Source: Macropodus opercularis
Lineage: Eukaryota > Chordata > Actinopteri > Anabantiformes > Osphronemidae
Length of the DNA: 64,000 bases
Reading direction: 5' to 3'
NCBI GenBank assembly: GCA_030770545.1
Contig: CM061091.1
Span: 11,526,501-11,590,500, forward strand
Below, piece after piece: positions 13,035 to 25,705 of the stretch (position 1 is the first letter of the stretch; every line of letters begins with the position of its first letter). Under the pieces are notes generated by a model that saw nothing but the letters and a program-made list of their open reading frames with translations, was not told where the DNA came from and ran no database searches. The translations under genes and the position numbers were made by a program.

Positions 13035-14610
13035 CTGTACAGTAGGTATTATTTGTTACACCCAAGGTAACAATCATTCAGTGTATCAAAGAAACCTTTC
13101 ACGCTTTAGTCAGTTTCATTGATGCTTAATAGAACGAACCATTTGGGCAATAACATTTCATAAATGGCACAAGCCACGATGAGTGTTGTCTTGTCACCGA
13201 TCCAGTTATCTTAACCTTTAATTACAGGGAGATACGCACACGTCTCACACGCCGGAAGGTCTAGGAAAGGAATCACTAGTTCACAAGCGGCACATTTACA
13301 TGTCATTCATCACTCAGTTCCAGCGGGCGACAGCTGATTGACAGTTTTCTGACTCAGCTGGTGTCACGGCTGCTACACCAACGCTCTAAGCTGAGGCTTT
13401 CCGTAGATGAGCTGCAACATCCTCCCTATACGTCCAACAGCTCTCTCTCTTCTTTCATTTTAGCCTGGGCTCCTCTCCACTTTATATATCCTCCCCATAC
13501 ATCACCCCTCAGACCGCGTCTCTGTCATCAGCTGTTGTTTTGTTTGCTGTGCTGTGTACTGACTTGTGGCGTTGCATCATTTTTATCTTTCGCTTTACAC
13601 GTCTTGAGTGGAGATGTCAAATCAAAAGAAAAGATGAAAACAGAAGGCTACAGCAAATGGAAAGTCAACTTAATGCCCTTTACACACACACAAACTAAAA
13701 CAAAGTCGGCTTGTAGACGTCCTTTCCATGTTATTTCAGGTTGCTTGCTCATTTGAGAAGTCAGAGTTCTGACATGCACATCTGTTCATTGTTAGACTTG
13801 TGTGCATATACCAACTCTCCGTCTCATGAAAAGGCTGCTGTTTTGCTGATTCGTCTCCATTAAGTAAATCTTTGTTTTAATACTTGTTTTTCAGTGCAAG
13901 GTAAGTAGGACATGACTGCTACAGTCAGTGCATATGTATATAAAGTACACTGTGTCTGTGTACGTGGGAGGGTGGAGGGTGTCATGATACTGAGCTGCTG
14001 TCCCTCCTACTGGGTCCTGCCTCAACCCTTAACACCATGAGATAATCCCTAGAAATGTCACCGAGAGCTTGGCAAGTCATTTGTTGCTTACTGGTGTGGA
14101 ATTTGCCACTAGGTGAGAGTGATTCCTTTTAATCTACCCCCCATTACAAGCTGCAATTTTGCATGGTAGACAGTATTACCCCAGATAAAGTGTTTAATGG
14201 AGTTCCTCTACGATTTACAGAGGGCAGTCCTTAAGGGGCTGAACTCAAACTTTTTTACTTTAAAAAACTCAGCAGTCCACTTGGAAATGCTACGAAACAG
14301 GTGCAAAATAAACTTTGGGATTTATTTAGTTTATTGTAGCGTCATTAGACAAATGGTCATCACAGACACCACTGTGTGCATGCAGCGCAGAAATTGCCCT
14401 TTATGGATCTTCTAGTACCAAGTACAGCTCACGGCATCACTACATTTAGCATAAATGGTACAAACTGGACATTTTTGATGTTAGATTATTATTCCCCCCC
14501 GAATGCCTGAGATTGGCCGTGGCTATTAGCTTGTACAGTATAAAGGATGTCTAGCCATCAACGCAGATCATTTAAAAACACGCAGGACAAACCCTGTGCC
14601 GTTCAGTTTA
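13035..14610. other. Intronic DNA, nothing recognised
   Basis: The 131-codon open frame at 13361-13756 begins with GTG and has no recognisable domain. Nothing else was seen. Confidence 0.45.
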
Positions 14611-14624
14611 CCCCCCCCCCCCCC
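14611..14624 (+). repeat. Poly-C run (14 C)
   Basis: Fourteen consecutive C bases followed by CTATA-like sequence. It is a simple homopolymer, prone to length error in sequencing. Confidence 0.9.
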
Positions 14625-17600
14625 TCTATAATTGCGATGATAAAAACAGTTTGTAATCGTCAAACCATCAATCTGTCTCTTCCAAACAGCAGATTTGTTA
14701 AAGTTTGGATGTAAACCACATAATTCACACCACCGCTGCACTGTGCCAACTTGTACCGATAGGTTTCACCGCATGAGGCATTCCTTAAAAATGATGAAGC
14801 CTCTTCTGGCGTTGTGTCGGTGCGGTGGTACAGAGCAAGGCCGTACTGTATAAGACAGCTGGCAGGGGAAGCTCATACCCATCTGTCTTCCCTCTACCTG
14901 GCACTGGAGTCTTCTCCGTACCAGACATCAGAGAGCGTCTTGTGTGGCTCTCACTTTCTAATTTTCACATGGAAGATAGTATGGGCAGGAATGGTCACTG
15001 GTACACCTGTTCAGTGTTGGCTCAATCACTCAGCTGTAATGTACATCTTAGGTTTTCCACCGTCAACGCAACGCTGTGTTGTAATATGGGATCAAGCCTT
15101 GATCCTCCGGAAGGAGCTGAGTTAAAGCTCGCAGTCTGCTGCTGCAAACTGTGGGTTCATTAGTATATGTGAAGCACGACTTCAGGAAGAGAGAAAGAGA
15201 AAACAACTTGAAAGAGTTGTATTCCAGCTACATGATGACCATTAAGCATGTGCCGCTCATCTTTTATTTGTGCAATGGATTGAATCGACTAAATCAAATA
15301 GTACATGCTAAGAAAGGAGCAGTAACAACAATAACCTAGCGAGTTGTTCAGTTGGGGACTGCAGGCTGTTGTGAAGGTAGGACAACGTCAAGGCTCAGCT
15401 CACCTAATCTACCAGCACCTGTCGCCCTGCCCACTCTCCCCTTCACTGGGAAGGCAGAAAGAGTGGGAGTGCTGAGCTCCAAAGGGTCCTCAAACCTGCC
15501 ACACAGACACGTTATCGATGCCCAGTATCCCAGCAGCGAGAGGAGCTGTGCATTCTGATCCGACTGATGCTTCAGTTAGCGATTTGCAACTTTAACAAGT
15601 AACTTTATTCACATACGGTACCGTTAAATTAAACGAGTCTGGTAAATACGTTTTCATGAAGTCTCCAGTCACTTCTACCATGGTCGGTATGTCAGAAAAC
15701 TCACTATCCGCTTGCAACAAGCTGTATTAATTCCAAATCTAAACCCTCAATATCAGTGAGAAGATGTTAACGTTAGAAGTTAATGTTTGAAGTTCTAATG
15801 CATATTCTCAACCGCATTAAAAATCTGACTAGAGTTTCCTTTAATATGGCAGAAGCCAATAGGCAGAGAAGTTTTCACACATTACTTTGGTCCCTGGTGT
15901 GTTAATTAATATTTATATTTGTCCACTGCCTCAAACTCTGCCTTCAGGCATTTATTAAATTATCATGAGTTTGGGCAGAGGCATAACTGTGTGTGTTAGT
16001 GAGAGCCCAGCAGTGATGAGTTAGTGTGTGCACAATCTGTGACACAACTGCTCACCGATTCACCAATCAAATAAATCCACCCGAATTAAAAAGAGGACCA
16101 CTAATGACGATCCATACAAACAATATCAGCAGCAGCAGTAAATTGGGGGAGGGGCCTTAAACACTTGTTTGTTTACCCATTTATTTACATAACTCAGTGA
16201 TGCAGAGAGTTGCCTTTGGCAGCCTGAACCTAAACACCCATAGCTTTACAATCTCCACAATTAGAGCCAGTCCTGTGAGGTATCTGACAGCGTGGCCGGG
16301 AGGTGCGCGCTACCTAGTGCCGAACACAGTACTGCTAAATGCAAGGCAGCCATGATAATTAGTGTTTCTAGCCAGGAGCTCCTCACTGGCGCCTCACCCC
16401 CGCACTGACCCAGGGAGATTGGAAAGAAGCCCAGTGGCTCCCGAGAGAGTGAGCCTGTCAGGTCCGTCACTTCTCCCACGACATAGGAGTGAGCGGAGGT
16501 GTTTTAAATGCCAAACAGGACACACTTGCCAGGCCTATTGGCTCTGCCTGAATACAAGGCCTGTCTGTCTGTCTGGTGTTCCTACTCTGTAGACCCTGAA
16601 GCAGAGCTGAGGCTCATTGTCTGGGGACAGTTAACCTGCTTGGAGGGAGGGAACAAATCCAAAAGAGATGAAGTGACAGTGTTGCTGGTTGGTGTGTTTG
16701 CAGGCTTCACATGCTCAAATGGAGTGCTGAATCACCCAGAAAGGTTTTCATCCATGGCTATGTTTTTAGCTGGGTATGCGTTTCTCTTCTCCTTTCTGTA
16801 TTGTGTAATGTGAGCAGATTGTTAGATCTTTTAGCTGCACATTTTCCTTTGTTTGCACTTATTTGTGTGGGGTTTTCTAAATCAGAGTATGTCAGGAAGA
16901 GTAGCAGCGAGGGAATAGCACTGAGCAGGGATGGAGTCTGATTTGACGTCCCAGAGTTCCACACAAGATGTGTTTAGCTGCATAAAGACGTTTGTTTCCA
17001 CTGTCTACACATACGCAAAACTCACACCGATACGATGTAAATGTTGTGTAATATGAATAAACGACTAAAGACGATGTGCACGAGTACTCTATTCTAGCGC
17101 CTCAGTGTAATGGTCACACACAAAGGCCAAATCTAAGGCTGAATCTGGTTAAATTGATGGAAAACTTGATGCCGGTTGATCCTAATATATCATCTCTCCC
17201 CCACGGTTGCGATCAAGATACAGTAGAGCTCAATTCAAAAGTAAATAAGGGCTGACCACCAATTGAGCAATTTGAAGAATGCTGAAATAGAAACTAAGGA
17301 TACCATTTGTGTGAATCACACTCTTGAAGCTTCTATTCTTCTATTAACTTAACTTGCTTGAAACGAAGGATATGATTCAAAGAAATCACAACTTAGCGGC
17401 AGCGGTGCACTATTACAGTATATATCACACTGTTTGTTCCTACCACAAAGTGAAGCTCCTGCTCACTAATAGACAGTTTGTGGAGAAAAGGTTTACAGAG
17501 GTTACCACTCCAGTCAAGGTCGTCATAGCGTGCATTAAATTAATTGCTGCGTTGTCCACAAGCCGAGTCTAGAAGAGCAAACAATACAGGCATCTTGACA

Positions 17601-18547
17601 TCTTGTATACTGCAAATTCAAACGTTCGAATGCTCGTACAAGCAGTTTCAGACTTGCTGAAAGAGAAGCAGCCAGGTTGTGAAGTGTAGATTTTATATTT
17701 ACCATTTTCTAATTGTTTTACATATAATAACAAACACAAAACCCTCTGAATGCGTAAAAATACAGAGTAAACCTCCTACTTCACAAACTAATGTTGCAAA
17801 AGGAAGCAAATGCAGGATACACATAGAATATACAACAGTAAAGCCATTGAACAATAGCTGAGCACTGAGTGTTTACTTGGAGCAACTTCCCATGTCACTC
17901 ACTCGCTGGCACACACCCACACACCCATACAAAGTAAAGCTTTTATTTGGACAGTCTTTAATCACAGCTGAGGGCTACACAAACATGCTGGGCTCCGAGG
18001 GCTTCATTGCGCTTCCATTATACAAACAATTAATATAAGACAACACTAAAATATGAAATATTGATGACCAAAGAAATGATAATTAGCAGATTGTCAGCAC
18101 TTGGCAGAAATACTGAGACCAGGCGGAAGGCATCAAGGCCAACCTGGTCATTATCATTGTCACTCGACCAACGTGTGCACACGTCCACATCTGCCAACTT
18201 CAATAAAGCAGAATTTTAGTGGTTCTGTTAATGAGTGGCTCAGCAGTTAAAAACAGCACGGAGGCCATCATGCTTAACTAATAGAGGGTCATGCAGCCCC
18301 CAAAATGGATCTATATCATCCATCATCTGATCGAGCAGATTCTGGTAAACATTTCACAGCTTTGTTTGCTTTGTTTGGTTTTCCTCACACTGTGCTTGGT
18401 CATTCACTGCAGACAAATTAAAGTGTCAACTAGAGACGTGCAGGCAGATTGAAAAGAAATATTCCCATTCATTTGGTATGTGGTATTTCATGTTCTTTTC
18501 TTTTCATGGATCATATCTGCTATATATAAAACCTGATCCATTTCCAA
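14625..18547. other. Intronic DNA with a locally GC-richer block
   Basis: Two overlapping open frames on the same strand at 14814-15163, and one Ser/Pro-rich open frame at 15352-15558, have no recognised homology. The block at about 16262-16500 is richer in G+C and CpG than its surroundings. No splice-site pair or protein motif supports an exon. Confidence 0.4.
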
Positions 18548-18785
18548 ATCCTTTTGTTTGTTTGCTCTGGGGTCCTGCAGCTGTCAAAAACCTTCGATTG
18601 AGCGCAGTTAAAACACTGGAGCGTCTCCTCATGCACAGCATTGAGAGCAAGTGAACCGCAGAGCACACAGCATCCAACAGTTCAGTTAATGATATGTCTG
18701 CAAGCGATGCAAGAGAAGGAAAATAAAAAACGGTTTGTTTAAAATGTTGCTGTTGGTTGACAATTGCATTTGAACTTTTGCAGTT
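18548..18785 (+). repeat. Dispersed repeat of unknown family, copy A
   Basis: This stretch aligns by eye with 31980-32190 in the same orientation. Shared blocks include TTTGTTTGTTTGCTCT, CAGCTGTCAAAA / CAGCTATCAAAA, GAGCGCAGTTAAAA / GAGCACAATTTAAAA, ATGCACAGCATT and, after a less similar middle, GTTGGTTGACAATTGCATTT / GTTGGTTAAACTGCATTT followed by GAACT. Order and spacing are conserved, so chance is unlikely. I do not recognise the family; both copies look old and I see no terminal repeats or coding. Confidence 0.65.
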
Positions 18786-20640
18786 GGTTCATGCTGATGT
18801 TGAAGACAGGACAGGAACAGATCCACAATATCATTACTACAGAAAGCATTTTACGTTGGACATAGAACAACATATGAATAGAAAATTATGACAATGTGTG
18901 GGGGGGGTCAGAAAACCTTTCTATTGATTATTAAGGATGTGTCTTTAGTAAATTCTTACTGGTTCATGCAATAGTTCTAAATGATATTTTCACTCTGTGG
19001 AAGTTTTTTTGAGAACACATGATGTCTGCTAATGCGTACCACCAACTGAGTGTTTATAATAATGATAAATTGTACTTACATATGTGAATTCAACTGGATG
19101 TAACACATACAGACTTGAATTGCAGCTCTGCAACAAAAGTCTCACAGGCAGACGAGGTGGACGACTTGCGAAGCACACGTTGTCGTTGCTGGTTGTGATG
19201 GCGTCAGACATGATGTGGCTGCTAATTTGCATATTTTAATCTTGAAACTAATTTAGAAGTAATGTAGTGTCACGCAGTATGCAAATATCACATAATTAAT
19301 GGGAGCACATGATCTCTCCTATTTGCTGCAGTGGATGATGTATGTAACGCATGCTAAATGATACAAGGGTCCGATTTAGACTCTAGCTCGTTTGAGTTGG
19401 CATTTTAAAAAAGTACTTAAAAGAGTTTATTTTTCATCTGTCTACAAAAACATTCCTGTTGTTGGCATCTGATGAAAGCTGTTCTTACACCCCTGAATGT
19501 CTTCTGACATTATAATTAAAACTCAGTCTAATCTAAAATCATAACTGCTGCCTTAATATATATTATCTTGTGAAATTCACTGTAACTGTCCAACTATTTG
19601 GACTTAATTATTGGCCTGTTATCTGCGGTAAACAATCTCTGCTCCAGCAAAATGACTGCTTGAGGGGGGAAAAATAATCGAAGTGTATAGCGAGACATGA
19701 TGTAACAACAAGAGCAGCAGCAGATGGATTTAGAAAGATACAAAGAGTGAACTTACACTATCAGTGGGGCCATATGTGCGTTGGATAGCTTCCCAATTCT
19801 TGGTGCATAAATGTGGCAGATGTTTGCTTTAAGTTTGCTACACTTAAAAAAAAAAAAAACAGGAACTATTACGTGGAAGACGTAGTCCAGTATGTTGCAA
19901 AGCAGACAACATATTGCATTGAGAAATGCAAACTTCATCTTTTCAAGAAGTAGCACATATGATGTGTGATCATAGCAAAATGGATGTCATCGGCACATTT
20001 TTTCTGCAAACTAGCGAGACGAGGCTGTGTGAGTAGTGTTTAATGTAGAAATATGTTGAATTAACCCGTTCTATGCATTCTTCGTCACACTTAATTCAAT
20101 AATGCTGCTGCGTTTCTTGCTTTACTGCAGTCACGCTGTTATAATTGAAGCCGCCTTGGCATTAGTGCTCCATTCATCACATGCAGACACTTTGTTGATC
20201 CAGGCTAAGAGGACAAAGATAGGACAAGCTTGAAATTGATTGAATAAATGACAGCCCCTCACTAATGTTGACGACCGCTTGTTACTGCCTGGGGGGGGTC
20301 ACGTGAACACTGATGATGGGCTGTGTTGTGACTCACTGGGCTGAGGCTCCTAAAAATGGGCCACTGTGACCTTTCCCTTGGGTACAAGAGTTGTCTGAGA
20401 GAGAACAGCTGATCCAGCTGTTTGTACTGTGGCGCTTTTTGCCATCTTCAACAGTCATAACCTTTTCTGCCACAAGCGCTGCTATTCACAATCTGCATGA
20501 TCAGGGTTGATAGGCTAAGCATACAGCAGTTAGGTCCAAATATCCTTTAGTGTCACTGCTTCCACTTGGCCCCAGTCACATTGTTTACAGGAGGAATTCA
20601 TGTTTTTGTCCTGAATATGAAAAAGTTCACAAATCTTTGT
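18786..20640. other. Intronic DNA, nothing recognised
   Basis: Short poly-G runs (near 18900 and 20291) and a poly-A run (about 19846-19859) are present. No gene or named repeat was recognised. Confidence 0.5.
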
Positions 20641-20800
20641 TTCGCTTACTCAAATGGGGTCTGCATGGTGTTAAATTGATGCAGCATGCTGCAGCGTCTC
20701 GTAAGCTATTCACGCTCTTCAAAGGCACCCCCTCCCACAACCTGTGTGTTTGCGGGAGTATTTTCCACATCACTCACTGCGCTGGTTACCTAATGTATGC
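20641..20800 (+). mobile_element. LINE relic (C-terminal end of a CR1/L2/Rex-type reverse transcriptase)
   Basis: On the + strand the stretch GTCTGCATGGTGTTAAATTG leads into LMQHAAA (20676-20696), and about 80 bases on, in another frame, SLRWLP occurs (20774-20791). In fish CR1/L2/Rex-type LINEs the corresponding ORF2 segment reads roughly LQLVQNAAA, then HITPVL, then SLHWLPV. Both landmarks are in the right order, but the frame is broken and the middle is scrambled, so this is a short dead fragment. Ends are approximate. Confidence 0.6.
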
Positions 20801-22364
20801 AGTTGCTTCTCTGCATCCTGTCCACTAATATGTGTACGTGTGTGAGTCAGGCAGAATAAAAAACGGTAAGAGAGAAAAAGCCAGATACTTTAAATCTGAT
20901 ACATGTGTCACTTCCACTTACCCCAGAATGGAAATTATACTGATATTTTACACAGTGGATGTAGATATATGTTAGATTACCCTTTGGGGACTTTTGCTCT
21001 CCTTTGAATTAGGACTCAGAATAATCAAATACTATGAATTTTTATTCTTTTTAATCATGAGAAGGCTATGTGGAAACAGCAGAGCCAGAGTTGATTAAAG
21101 TGCAGCTGAGATTCATTGAATCTGGCTCAGAGCTCGAAGGAGTGTTTTAAATAGGAGTCCATTTAACAAAATGTTATGTTCTTAATGGGAAGGTAATAAG
21201 ATGGTCTTTATCTTTTATTGAAAAAAGTGGAATCGTTTCCCAGCATGATGTACGCTTTTAAGGAGAAGTACTTTGAGGAAAGGAGGTAGAGAGGAAGGCA
21301 AGAACTATCCTGAAAGAACCTGACTTTTTGATCATGCAGTTAGTGGATGATGTAGGACACTTTCTAAGTTGGGGTTACCTCCTGGATTAAGGCAAAAGAA
21401 GAAGGAAGAAAAACAATTATCTTACATTATCGAAGAGGTTTGCTTTCATGCAGGTTTGCCTTAAAAGCTGAGGAAGTAGACATGACAATTCTCATTTCTG
21501 CTGAACACAAGTAATCTTGTCTACCCTTACTGCATTGTATTGCAATTTTGTAATTTGTTCACATTGTAATGAAGAGTGAAAACAGCTAAGATACAATTTC
21601 TTCTCCTCCTACAGCTACCCATTTTACTGAGGTATGATGTCAATTTTAACATTAAGACATTAAGATGATTTGTCATGCTGTCAAAAATACAGAGAAGTTA
21701 ATTAAATGCATCTCACAGTTTGGCTACGGGATCTAATGTGTTTTTGTCAGCATGTCCTGGGAATTTAAACATCAGTCAAAGACAGTAAACAATGAAGTGT
21801 CTGTATAATGTGTGTAAAACATTTTCGAAAATACTGCTGAAAATTTTAATAGCAACACTCATCACTCAATTTAAAGACTTAATCACAATATGCCAGTGAA
21901 GCATCGTATCAGTGTGTCTCTTTAGAAGGTTCAAGTGCTTTTGAAACTAGCTTTGGTGCAAATGAAAGCGATAACAGGTGCAATGCAGAGATAAAGATAA
22001 ATAACAACAACAATGCCGTGTTTGCAAGTGGAAGCCACCGACAAATGCTCCTTCCTTCGGTTAACCTTCTTGACGGATTCTCCTGAACGTTGGTGGTTAG
22101 CTGTTTTTCCTATTACTCCTAGAAGCAGGACGTAGCCCAATTGCACAGGCAGTCCAATACCTCCAAGGTCACACATCCACACATGCAAGTGTATATGTGC
22201 TGTATCTACCAAGAAGAAGAAGAAATAACAGACAACATACATTACAGCAGCAGAGTGGGAAAGAGCCAGGGCAGGCAAGTAGCTCTGTGGGTAGAGCATG
22301 ACAATTATCTTCCCTTCTGCACAGAGAGCATTAAAAAGTGAACTCCAGCAGGCTATTGGTTTGC
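20801..22364. other. Intronic DNA, nothing firm
   Basis: A tRNA A-box-like TAGCTCTGTGGGTAGAGC at about 22280-22297 could be the head of a SINE, but no matching B box follows. The 122-codon open frame at 21931-22299 (minus) has no recognised domain. Confidence 0.4.
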
Positions 22365-22945
22365 ATGTTTCTTACCAAACTGTCTCAGTGAGGGTAGCAT
22401 GAGGGCCCCAGTGTCTTCTAGCAAGACTCCTACTAGGACCTGTGCTCACACTCCAGTCTGACTAGCACAGTTGCACTGGTAGCACTGATTCGCACATCAT
22501 TCTCAACAGATCAATAGAGGAGAGCAGGTTCATATTGAGCACAGGTGTGAAAGAGTCTGGCCATGAACAGCTTGGTGGTGGATAAGTGATGCTCTGGGGA
22601 GGCATATCCTTGCAGAACCACACAGACCTCCATAGCAAAGCCAGTCAGTACCCTGACTGCTGTGAGGTATAGAGATGAAATCCCTACAATGACTGTCAGG
22701 CCTTATGCTGGGCCAGCTTTTCTCCTGCTGCAGAATGATGCATGGCCTGGAGTGTGCAGGCAGCTTCTGCTTGTCAAATGCACGGATGACAGCGATGGGC
22801 TTCATTGTTCCCATGACCTAAATTAAGCAGATATAGGACCTTATGCAGTTGTGTATTGAATCCACCAAGTACCACCTCAGATTGTGCAGATGCTCACCTG
22901 GGTCGGAGAGAAGATCCCCTGCCCCTCAGTGCATTATCTCAATAT
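22365..22945 (+). mobile_element. Tc1-like transposase relic (Tc1/mariner superfamily)
   Basis: Between 22653 and 22823 one + frame reads LTAVRYRDEI, TVRPYAGPAFLLLQNDAWP, GVCRQLL and HDLN. This follows the Tc1-like DDE transposase block around the second catalytic Asp (RYRDEIL, VRPYAG, GFLLMQDNARPH, GVCRQFL, SPDLNPIEH). Here the QDNARPH site has become QNDAWP and DLNPIEH is cut to DLN plus a stop, so it cannot be active. Upstream nucleotide stretches at 22395-22445 (GGTAGCATGAGGGCCC and ACCTGTGCTCAC) and 22525-22605 (GAGAGCAGGTTCA, CTGGGGAGGCATATCCTTG), and downstream 22875-22910 (CACCTCAGATTGTGCAG, GAGAAGATCCCCTG), continue the same element in order. No terminal inverted repeats were found. 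An open frame on the opposite strand (22530-22814) is a shadow of this relic. Confidence 0.85.
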
Positions 22946-23035
22946 TTACTTACGTGATACTTTTCAGTATCACAGTAATAGTTTATTCATGGCCTTTGTG
23001 ATGTATGTAAGCTTGATTTCTTTGAGCAGTTCAGT

Positions 23036-23059
23036 TTTTATTATTATTATTATTATTTT
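23036..23059 (+). repeat. (ATT)n microsatellite
   Basis: About seven TTA/ATT units, followed by T-rich sequence. Confidence 0.85.
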
Positions 23060-25540
23060 TTATTTTAATCAGTTTAAAGTATGCAAAAGCCAAAATACGG
23101 TAGTTTGGGGAGTTTTACTTTTGTCCTAAAGAAAACAATAATGGTCGGAATTTAAAATGTGTTTGAAGTTCCAAAATGTTCTTATTCTCTTAGCCAAATC
23201 ATTTTCATTTTTGTAAGTGTAATTTATACAATTTGACAATTATTACATTTTAAACACTTTTTAATTAAACCACTCTATTTTTTGTTGAAAATCAGTTAAA
23301 ATATGAAATTGGGTTATTGCATAGCAGTAAAGAAACATATCCAGTGTCTTGAAGCTAAGTTGAAAAGAGTTGAAATGGCACAAACGTTGGCTGTGCTACT
23401 GCCAAAGAAAGAAATACAAAATAACAAAAAAAGAAGAAAGAGCCTTTGGGTAAAATAGAGCAAATGAAACGATAAAGAGGAAAAACAAAGTGAATTCAAG
23501 CTTACATCTCATATCTCTGTGTATTCTTTCCATCTCCAGAGATCTCTGAATAATGCAAGAAAATGTTTATTTGAAAGATTAAAAGGAAAGAAAAATAATT
23601 GCTGTGTACAGTACAGTAATTAGACAAACCATTGCGAGAAGATGTAAAGATAATGCTGCCAGAGTTGAGTAAAACCTTAACAAGGTTTATGCTTGAGTCA
23701 TGTGTTGAGGAATTAGCTCCACTATCACTTAGCTTTTCAGGTTATAACACCCTCAAGTAAAAACTGAACTGAAATGAATTAAGCTCTACAGTAACTCAAT
23801 ACTTGTAATGTAATGTTCTATTCCCACTCCTGTCACACACATACACACTGTACGTACAGAAGCAACGCAGATCTTCTAATGCCGTTAGACATATGAGAAT
23901 CGAGCGTCCCTGCAGGTGTTAGAAGCTCATAATCCTGCTTTAAATGTGCACTCTCCTGCTTCACTAGAATCTGTCCTGCACTGTTGTGTGCGGCTGAGAC
24001 GATGGTATGCACAGGTTAATCTAGCAGGCCTTGTTGTGGTGGCATGAGATGAAGGGGAGGCTTTAGACAGGAGTGTGCTGATGCCCCCTTGTGTGAGCTA
24101 ATTAACTGGTACAGATTGTTCCCCTCGCCCCACTGCCTCCCCACACACAAACAGTCCACGCTAACCCCTCTTACCTCTTGCAAACGCACAACACCGTGTG
24201 TTCCTCACCAACTCTCGACACTCATTGTTCGACTGCTTCACCATCTAATGAACTTTCCTTAGACAGAGAGGTCAAGTCTTTAAATAAATGCAACTTGAAA
24301 TGTCAAAGGCCTTGACATAACCTCGCGTTATACTATTTACTCTTAATTACTCCTGCTTTCAGTGAGTCTGGACATCCTGAGAGTTATTTTATCTGTTCTA
24401 CCTTTGGCCTATTATCCACAATAGTTAAAAGATTTGTTCTTCAATGCTGAATTTAAAAAAATACCAACAATAGTTTCTGTCTGTGCAAAGTTTAACATTT
24501 ACATTTAAAGCAAGAAGCTGGATAAGTGACATTCACTCCTTATTCAGATCTCAGTCCTCCAAGCACATCAAGCAATGCATAGGTCAAAGCCATACTGTCA
24601 ATACACGCCCTGGCGATACACTGAATGAAAAATATGCATGTGCCACTGCAGTGTGTACGCGTGTTATAGAAGAAATAGGCTTCTTATTTTCTAGAAAGCA
24701 GCAGTGGGCAGGTCGAGGAAAAGAAAACCACTCAGCCATGTGTCATTCAGAGGGCATGGAGGGGGTGTGGGGGACAGAACAAGTTGAACAGACAGGTTTT
24801 TCCTCTTGATGAGTAACTACTGTCCTGACTTGAGTGGGAAGTTCATTCCACGGAGAAGATCCAAGGCCAGGTGATAAAGTAATGACACATTTACCACCAA
24901 GAATGAAATAAGTCTGGCACAGCTTTAGGGCTTTGGTGTTTTCTTTTTTTTTTCTCTTTTTGTTATATTAATGTGTAGGATTAAAAACTCGAAGGAAGCA
25001 AAGAACTCCCGCGACAACAGTACAATTATTTTCCAGTGTGCTATTGTAAAAGAAGAACGCCTTGCTCTCTTCTGTTCCTCTCCTCCATATTCCAGTAACT
25101 TTCCCTCCTTCTCTTTCCACGTGTGTCTGAGCAAGATGAAGTCATTAAGACCTACACTAATCCTGTCATTATGCCGTCGTCTTCGCTGGCATATGTTATC
25201 TTCTCACTGTCTTGGTTATCCTGTGGACTAAGGCAATTAGTGTGCTGCAATTGAAACATCAAGTAATTAATTCATTTTCCGTGTTGAGCATATTTTGTTT
25301 GATGCCACGCTCCAAGTGGGAGATGAGTGTGTTTATGGGTCAGCTGTAGTGGATGGTAAGAATAGCAGTCGGGATTTTATGCATCTCTTGGCACATGGGG
25401 CACCCACCCAAGGCCATAAAGTATATAATGTGTGGAGTAATGTCATTTAGACCTTGGCAAGCTTCTTGTGGCCCACTCAGGGGACTTTCTCGCCTCCGCA
25501 GCGCTATCGCTCTCATGCTCTCTGTTCCCTCTATGTCTCC
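23060..25540. other. Intronic DNA, nothing recognised
   Basis: AT-rich sequence with T-rich patches near 24945. The 108-codon open frame at 24483-24809 shows no domain and no splice context that I trust. Confidence 0.5.
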
Positions 25541-25705
25541 CCTGCCTTTTTTTTTTCATCTGCTCTGTTGCTCCATGCCACATAGTCGTATTCTCTTTCT
25601 TCTTTCTGTTTCTTTTCTCCGTTTCCCTCGCCGTCTTCCCGTCGCTCTTCTTCCTCTCCTCCCTTTCATGCTAATCTTCTGTCCGTCTCTTTGTACGTCT
25701 TCTGC
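25541..25705 (+). repeat. Polypyrimidine (CT-rich) tract
   Basis: A long interrupted run of C and T (units such as TTCTTTCTTC and CTCTTCTTCCTCTCCTCC). It creates the longest open frame of the window (25353-25793, 146 codons, Ser/Leu/Phe-rich) and an Arg/Lys-rich frame on the other strand. Both are low-complexity artefacts. Confidence 0.75.

Noticed and set aside
13361..13756. 131-codon open frame
   Set aside because: It begins with GTG, has no recognisable domain and no splice context, and sits in intronic DNA.
14814..15163. Overlapping 103- and 112-codon frames
   Set aside because: Two different frames are open over the same DNA, which argues for chance; neither has a known motif.
22278..22297. 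tRNA A-box-like sequence
   Set aside because: No B box follows at a suitable distance; the sequence soon becomes the Tc1-like relic, so a SINE or tRNA gene is not supported.
22530..22814. 94-codon minus-strand frame
   Set aside because: It lies opposite the Tc1-like transposase relic, whose + strand reading explains the sequence.
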